The position numbers and the translations under genes were made by a program. A DNA stretch of 64,000 nucleotides from Modestobacter sp. Leaf380 (GTDB lineage Bacteria; Actinomycetota; Actinomycetes; Mycobacteriales; Geodermatophilaceae), in contig NZ_LMQC01000012.1 in assembly GCF_001424485.1 (NCBI RefSeq), forward strand, positions 209,012 to 273,011, in the 5' to 3' direction. A model generated the notes under the pieces. The model was not told where the DNA came from and did no database searches. It worked only from the letters and a program-made list of their open reading frames with translations. Of this stretch, positions 59,873 to 64,000 are shown in pieces (position 1 is the first letter of the stretch; every line of letters starts with the position of its first letter).

Positions 59873-61573
59873 TCAGTAGGCGCCCGACCCGGCCAGGACC
59901 GCGCGCAGCGTGCGGGCCAGGATGCCGAGGTCGCGGCCGAAGGACCAGTTGTCCACGTAGCGGACGTCCAGCTCGACGGTCTCCGCCCACGACAGGTCCG
60001 AGCGGCCGCTGACCTGCCACAACCCGGTCACGCCCGGCCGCACGAGCAGCCGACGCTGCATGTCCGGGCCGTAGGTCTCCACCTCCCGGGCCAGGGCCGG
60101 GCGGGGCCCCACGAGGGACATGTCCCCGCGCAGCACGTTGACCAGCTGGGGCAGCTCGTCCAGCGAGTAGCGGCGCAGGACGCGGCCGGCCCGGGTGACC
60201 CGGGGGTCGGTGCGCATCTTGAACAGCACCCCGTTGCCCTCGTCGACGGCGGCCAGGTCGGCGACCCGGTCGTCGGCGTCGACGTGCATGGAGCGGAACT
60301 TGAGGACGTCGAAGGGGCGGCCGTGCCGGCCGACGCGGCGCTGCCGGTACAGCACGGGGCCGCCGTCATCGCGGCGCACCCACACGGCCAGCCCGATGAG
60401 CACCGGGGAGGCCAGCAGCAGGACCAGCATCGCCACCAGCCGGTCGACGACGGTCTTGGCCAGCCGGCGCAGGCCGCGGTAGGAGGGCTCGATGATCTGC
60501 ACCACCGGGAAGCTGATCGTCGGACGCACCTCCAGGCGGTCCACCGCCACCTCGACCAGCCCGGGGGCCAGCAGCACCTCGATGTTCGTGCCCTCCAGCC
60601 GCCAGGCCAGCTGGCGCAGGTAGTCCGCGGCGCCGTCGCTGGCCGAGGCGACCATGACGGCGTCCGCCCGGGCCTGGTCCAGGACGGCCGGCACGAAGCC
60701 CAGACCGCCCAGCACGGGGACGCCGATGCGGCTGAGCCCGCCGGCACCCGAGGGGTCCGGGACGCAGGCCCCGACGACCGACCAGCCGGCGCTGACGTCC
60801 TTGCGCAGCCGGGTCGCGATGTCCACCAGGGCGGCCTCACGGCCGACCAGGACCACCCGCTTGGTCATCAGCCCCCGGCGGCGCAGGGCGTGCATGCGGG
60901 CCCGCATCAGCCGCCGGACCAGCACGGTGAGCGGCGTGCCGAGGACCAGGGCCGTCGTCACCGGGGCCAGGACCGTGGGGACGACGAGTTCCAGCGTCAC
61001 CGCCACGGCGGTGGCCGCGGCCAGCGACACGGCGGCCAGGACCACCCGGCGGTACTCCTCGGGACCACCGCCGAAGCGGCGTTCCCGGTAGGTGCCGGCG
61101 GCCCACAGCGCGGCGAGCCAGAGCACGGCGGCGACCGCGGTGGCCGCCGCCGCGGGGGCCGGCTCACCGGACCAGCGCAGGGCCGCGACCAGCGAGCCGG
61201 CGGCGACCAGGGCGTCCAGCAGCAGCACGAACCCGGTGTAGGTGGACAGCCACTCCGGCGGCCGCCGGCGGCGGGCCGAGAGCGGGTCGTACATAGGCAG
61301 GTCGACGAGCGGGCCGTGGGCGCCGTCGCCGGCCCGGCGGCGGGGCACGTCGGACCCGCCCAGCGCGGGGGAACCGGAGGACAGGGTGCGGGGCACGGTG
61401 CGCGGGGCGTGGATGGGCCGGACGCCGTCGGACCCGAGGGCGCCGTCGGCCAGCAACCCCTGGGCCGCGGCCTCCGCGGCGGCCTCGGCGGCGCGGGCGA
61501 GCTCGGCCGCGTGGGCGACCTCCGCTCCGCGCCGGAGCCGGTCCCCGGCCGGACGGGCGGGGCCCTCCGCCAT
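59873..61573 (-). CDS. Polyprenyl glycosylphosphotransferase (exopolysaccharide initiating sugar transferase)
   Basis: The product (about 566 residues) has an Ala/Arg-rich N-terminus, four membrane helices at about residues 110-235, a nucleotide-binding-like middle domain (KRVVLVGREAALVDIATRL) and a further helix before the C-terminal bacterial sugar transferase domain (YRQRRVGRHGRPFDVLKFRSM, RYSLDELPQLVNVLRGDMSLVGPRPAL, VRPGVTGLWQVSGRSDLSW). It transfers a sugar-1-phosphate to undecaprenyl phosphate, starting a surface polysaccharide. ATG 61573 follows GAGG; the frame extends to 61687. Confidence 0.9.
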   Translation of the reverse strand: MAEGPARPAGDRLRRGAEVAHAAELARAAEAAAEAAAQGLLADGALGSDGVRPIHAPRTVPRTLSSGSPALGGSDVPRRRAGDGAHGPLVDLPMYDPLSARRRRPPEWLSTYTGFVLLLDALVAAGSLVAALRWSGEPAPAAAATAVAAVLWLAALWAAGTYRERRFGGGPEEYRRVVLAAVSLAAATAVAVTLELVVPTVLAPVTTALVLGTPLTVLVRRLMRARMHALRRRGLMTKRVVLVGREAALVDIATRLRKDVSAGWSVVGACVPDPSGAGGLSRIGVPVLGGLGFVPAVLDQARADAVMVASASDGAADYLRQLAWRLEGTNIEVLLAPGLVEVAVDRLEVRPTISFPVVQIIEPSYRGLRRLAKTVVDRLVAMLVLLLASPVLIGLAVWVRRDDGGPVLYRQRRVGRHGRPFDVLKFRSMHVDADDRVADLAAVDEGNGVLFKMRTDPRVTRAGRVLRRYSLDELPQLVNVLRGDMSLVGPRPALAREVETYGPDMQRRLLVRPGVTGLWQVSGRSDLSWAETVELDVRYVDNWSFGRDLGILARTLRAVLAGSGAY

Positions 61574-61723
61574 GGACGCCTCGTGCTCGGCCGGTCGGCC
61601 CTCGTCGGACGGCAACGGTCCCCCTGCTGGTCCAGGTGCACGGCTGTGCACTCCCAGGACGTCGGCAGGACCGGTCCTCAGGACCACCCCGGATGCGGTA
61701 GACCACTCAGAAGGAGGAGGAGG

Positions 61724-62374
61724 TCAGCTGCGCGGGTGCACCACGTTCTGTGCGGCCTCGAGCCCCTTCTCCAGCAGCAGCTCGACGGCGTCGGCCGCCT
61801 CGCCGACGAGCAGTTCCAGCGTCTTGCGCTCGGTGGCCGAGAAGTCCTTGAGCACGAAGTCCGCCGGGTCCTGCCGACCCGGGGGGCGGCCGATGCCGAC
61901 CCGCACCCGCAGGTAGTCCCGGGTGCCGGTGGACCGGGAGATCGAGCGCAGCCCGTTGTGCCCGCCCTCTCCCCCGCCGCGCTTGAGCCGGACGACGTCG
62001 AAGTCCAGGTCCAGCTCGTCGTGCACCACCACCAGCTCGGTGGCGGCGATCGAGTGGTAGCCGAGCAGGCCCTGGACCGGGCCGCCGGACTCGTTCATGT
62101 AGGTCGTGGGCTGGGCCAGCACGACGCGCCGGCCGGCCAGCCGGCAATCGCCGGACACCGAGCGGGCCCGCGGGCCCTTGCCCGGGGACAGCTTGGCCCC
62201 GGCGCGGGCGGCCAGCTCGGCCAGCACCATGGCGCCCACGTTGTGCCGGTTGCCGGCGTAGCCGGGGCCGGGGTTGCCCAGGCCGACGACCAGGAACGGG
62301 CCGGCGGGGGGCTGCGGGGACGCCGCGGGGGCGCCGGCAGTGCCGGCGCCCCCGCGGGTCGTGCTGTCGGTCAA
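61724..62374 (-). CDS. pth: Peptidyl-tRNA hydrolase
   Basis: The product (about 216 residues) has FLVVGLGNPGPGYAGNRHNVG with catalytic His44, PTTYMNESGG and VVVHDELDLDFD with the catalytic Asp, then KRGGGEGGHNGLRSI. It recycles peptidyl-tRNA. About 26 low-complexity residues precede the conserved start; a TTG at 62374 is the only nearby candidate because no ATG or GTG follows it before the core. That segment contains a perfect 17-bp inverted repeat. Lies 8 bp after rplY. Confidence 0.88.
   Translation of the reverse strand: MTDSTTRGGAGTAGAPAASPQPPAGPFLVVGLGNPGPGYAGNRHNVGAMVLAELAARAGAKLSPGKGPRARSVSGDCRLAGRRVVLAQPTTYMNESGGPVQGLLGYHSIAATELVVVHDELDLDFDVVRLKRGGGEGGHNGLRSISRSTGTRDYLRVRVGIGRPPGRQDPADFVLKDFSATERKTLELLVGEAADAVELLLEKGLEAAQNVVHPRS
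62323..62357 (-). terminator. Perfect 17-bp inverted repeat between rplY and pth core
   Basis: Arms CCGCGGGGGCGCCGGCA (62323-62339) and TGCCGGCGCCCCCGCGG (62341-62357) with a single central base form an extremely stable stem 26 bp after the rplY stop. It looks like a terminator or attenuator although it lies within the assigned pth frame. Confidence 0.6.
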
Positions 62375-62382
62375 GGGAGGAG

Positions 62383-63072
62383 TCAGCTGGACTTCTCGGC
62401 GGAGTCCATCGACTCGCCGCTGCCCTGGTCCTGCGGCTCCGGGACGACGTCGCCGTCGGCGTCGGACTCCTCGCGCTCGATGCCGGCCTCGGCCTCGGCG
62501 GCCTCCAGCTCGGCCTCGAGGGCCTCGGCGGTCGGGGCGGCCAGGAAGCCGATGACCTGGGCCTCGGGGTCGGTGAGCAGCGTCGCGCCCTCGGGCAGCG
62601 GCAGGTCGGCGGCGGCGAAGCCCTCGCCCGCGGCGCGGCCGGAGATGTCGACCTCGATGTTCTCGGGGATCGACGTGGCCGGGACCTCGATCGAGATGGT
62701 GTTCAGCTCGAAGTTGATGATCGTCTCGGGCGCGACGTCGCCGGTGGTGATGATCGGGATGTCGACGGTGACCTTCTCGCCGCGACGGACGATCAGCAGG
62801 TCCACGTGCTCGTGGACGCGGGTCAGCGGGTCCCGCTGGATGGACTTGGTCAGCGCCAGGTGCTCGGTGCCCTCGAGGGTCACGGTCAGCAGCACGTTGG
62901 TGCCGCCGTTGCGCAGCGCCGCGGCGAACTCGCGCGCGGGGAGGGACAGGTGCTGGACGGCCTGGCCGTGCCCGTACAGGACGGCGGGGACGCGGCCGGC
63001 ACGACGGGTGCGGCGGGCGCTGCCCTTGCCGAACTCGGTGCGGGGCTCGGCGGCGAGGCGGAAGTCGGCCAC
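62383..63072 (-). CDS. rplY: 50S ribosomal protein L25/Ctc
   Basis: The product (229 residues) has the L25 domain at about residues 1-95 (EPRTEFGKGSARRTRRAGRVPAVLYGHG), then a TL5/CTC C-terminal domain (IPIITTGDVAPETIINFELNTI...) and a very acidic tail. It binds 5S rRNA and is a stress-type L25. GTG 63072 follows GAGGAG. It is adjacent to prs and pth as in Rv1014c-Rv1017c. Confidence 0.92.
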   Translation of the reverse strand: MADFRLAAEPRTEFGKGSARRTRRAGRVPAVLYGHGQAVQHLSLPAREFAAALRNGGTNVLLTVTLEGTEHLALTKSIQRDPLTRVHEHVDLLIVRRGEKVTVDIPIITTGDVAPETIINFELNTISIEVPATSIPENIEVDISGRAAGEGFAAADLPLPEGATLLTDPEAQVIGFLAAPTAEALEAELEAAEAEAGIEREESDADGDVVPEPQDQGSGESMDSAEKSS

Positions 63073-63217
63073 GGTGGGTGTGCTCCTCAGTAGATCCGGG
63101 TCTGCGGCCGGCGGGGCGGCGCGGCACGCCCGGAAGGGGCACACGCACGTCGATCACGGAGTGCGGACACGGGTCCGCCTCCCTCGCCGGGCAACGCTGG
63201 CCAGACTACACCGGCCC

Positions 63218-64000
63218 TCAGCTGGCGCCGTCGAACAGGCTGGTGACGGAGCCGTCCTCGAAGACCTCGCGGATCGCCCGGGCCAGCAGCGGGGCGATGG
63301 ACAGCACGGTCAGCTTGTCGAAGCGCCGATCGTCCGGGATCGGCAGCGTGTTGGTGATCAGCACCTCCGACGCCCGGCTGTTCTTCAGCCGGTCGACCGC
63401 CGGGCCCGACAGCACGCCGTGCGTGGCGGCGATGACGACGTCGGCAGCGCCCTCGGCGAAGAGCGTCTCGGCGGCCTTCACGATCGTGCCGCCGGTGTCG
63501 ATCATGTCGTCGACCAGGATGCAGACCCGGCCGCGGACGTCACCGACGACGCGGTTGGCGACGACCTCGTTGGGGCGGGTCATGTCGCGGGTCTTGTGGA
63601 TGAAGGCCAGCGGGGTGCCGCCGAGCTTGTCCGACCAGCGCTCGGAGACCCGGACGCGCCCGGAGTCGGGCGAGACGACGGTGAGGTCGCGGTCGCCCCA
63701 CTTGCGCTTGACCTCCTCGATGAGCAGGTCCATCGCGAAGAGGTGGTCGACGGGGCCGTCGAAGAAGCCCTGCACCTGCGCGGTGTGCAGGTCCACCGAC
63801 ATCAGCCGGTCGGCGCCGGCGGTCTTGAACAGGTCGGCGACCAGGCGGGCGGAGATGGGCTCGCGGCCGCGGTGCTTCTTGTCCTGCCGGGCGTAGGGGA
63901 AGAACGGGGCGACGACGGTGATCCGCTTGGCCGAGGCGCGCTTGGCGGCGTCCACCATCAGCAGCGACTCCATCAGCCAGGTGTTGATCGGCGAGGTGTG
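63218..64000 (-). CDS. prs: Ribose-phosphate pyrophosphokinase, 5' truncated
   Basis: The visible 261 residues run to the window edge; the start is outside. Motifs are PFFPYARQDKKHRGREPIS (ATP/metal region), VSPDSGRVRVSERWSD and the PRPP-binding loop VCILVDDMIDTGGTIVKA. It makes PRPP from ribose 5-phosphate and ATP for nucleotides, histidine and tryptophan. The C-terminal ARAIREVFEDGSVTSLFD is typical. glmU would be expected upstream by analogy with M. tuberculosis, but that is outside the window. Confidence 0.95.
   Translation of the reverse strand, partial: HTSPINTWLMESLLMVDAAKRASAKRITVVAPFFPYARQDKKHRGREPISARLVADLFKTAGADRLMSVDLHTAQVQGFFDGPVDHLFAMDLLIEEVKRKWGDRDLTVVSPDSGRVRVSERWSDKLGGTPLAFIHKTRDMTRPNEVVANRVVGDVRGRVCILVDDMIDTGGTIVKAAETLFAEGAADVVIAATHGVLSGPAVDRLKNSRASEVLITNTLPIPDDRRFDKLTVLSIAPLLARAIREVFEDGSVTSLFDGAS

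Overview
This window comes from a very GC-rich, flagellated actinobacterium. Supporting signs are GTG starts and 4-bp GTGA/ATGA gene overlaps throughout, a mycothiol S-conjugate amidase, a PIN-PhoH (PhoH2) protein, an actinobacterial-type DivIC, a DUF501 protein, and a core gene order like that of Mycobacterium tuberculosis. Possession of a flagellar cluster alongside this core suggests a motile family such as Geodermatophilaceae; that family assignment is inference.

1-18327 (+): the distal part of a flagellar cluster. It holds a peptidoglycan hydrolase cut by the window edge, fliK, flgD, flgE, flbD, motA, motB, fliL, fliM, fliN/fliY, fliO, fliP, fliQ, fliR, flhB, flhA, a giant FlhF-like protein and a small membrane protein. 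Together they build the hook, stator, switch and type III export gate. Hairpins after flgE and fliL, and GCCGA-type elements before flgD, flbD, fliM and flhA, suggest several linked transcription units. The flhF-position protein keeps the FlhF architecture but has lost the nucleotide-binding motifs.

18382-32010 (mostly -): phoH2, a DrrAB-like ABC exporter, a small membrane protein, a DUF885 protein, a Z-isoprenyl diphosphate synthase, a hemolysin III protein (+), a HAAS-like membrane protein with its PadR regulator, a geranylgeranyl-reductase-type flavoprotein, a mycothiol-dependent isomerase-fold protein, an unknown protein, a PsiE-like protein, a small membrane protein, mca, then greA and an RNHCP protein (+).

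32029-47693: an M3 peptidase, a second ABC exporter, ilvA, an AAA/VWA pair, a GNAT acetyltransferase, a DUF2252 protein, an SGNH hydrolase, a thiolase (FadA3-like), a Bax-inhibitor-1-like protein and a secreted M28 aminopeptidase.

47830-64000 (mostly -): an odd tRNA with a UAA anticodon and a short variable loop, a family 5 uracil-DNA glycosylase, DUF4235 (+), ppx, DUF501, divIC, eno, a membrane protein (+), mazG, a SurA-like lipoprotein, a DMT-type transporter, mfd, a polyprenyl-phosphate sugar transferase, pth, rplY and prs (cut by the window end). From phoH2 rightwards, much of this order recalls the M. tuberculosis Rv1014c-Rv1026 and Rv1074c-Rv1095 blocks, so the flagellar cluster borders a conserved housekeeping block.

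No insertion sequence, prophage, CRISPR array or plasmid function was seen. No gene-free stretch exceeds 300 bp. The best leads are the shared flagellar promoter/operator elements, the FlhF-like pseudo-GTPase, the class I UAA tRNA, a FliM without a visible CheY-docking motif, and strong hairpins between rplY and pth and in the greA leader.
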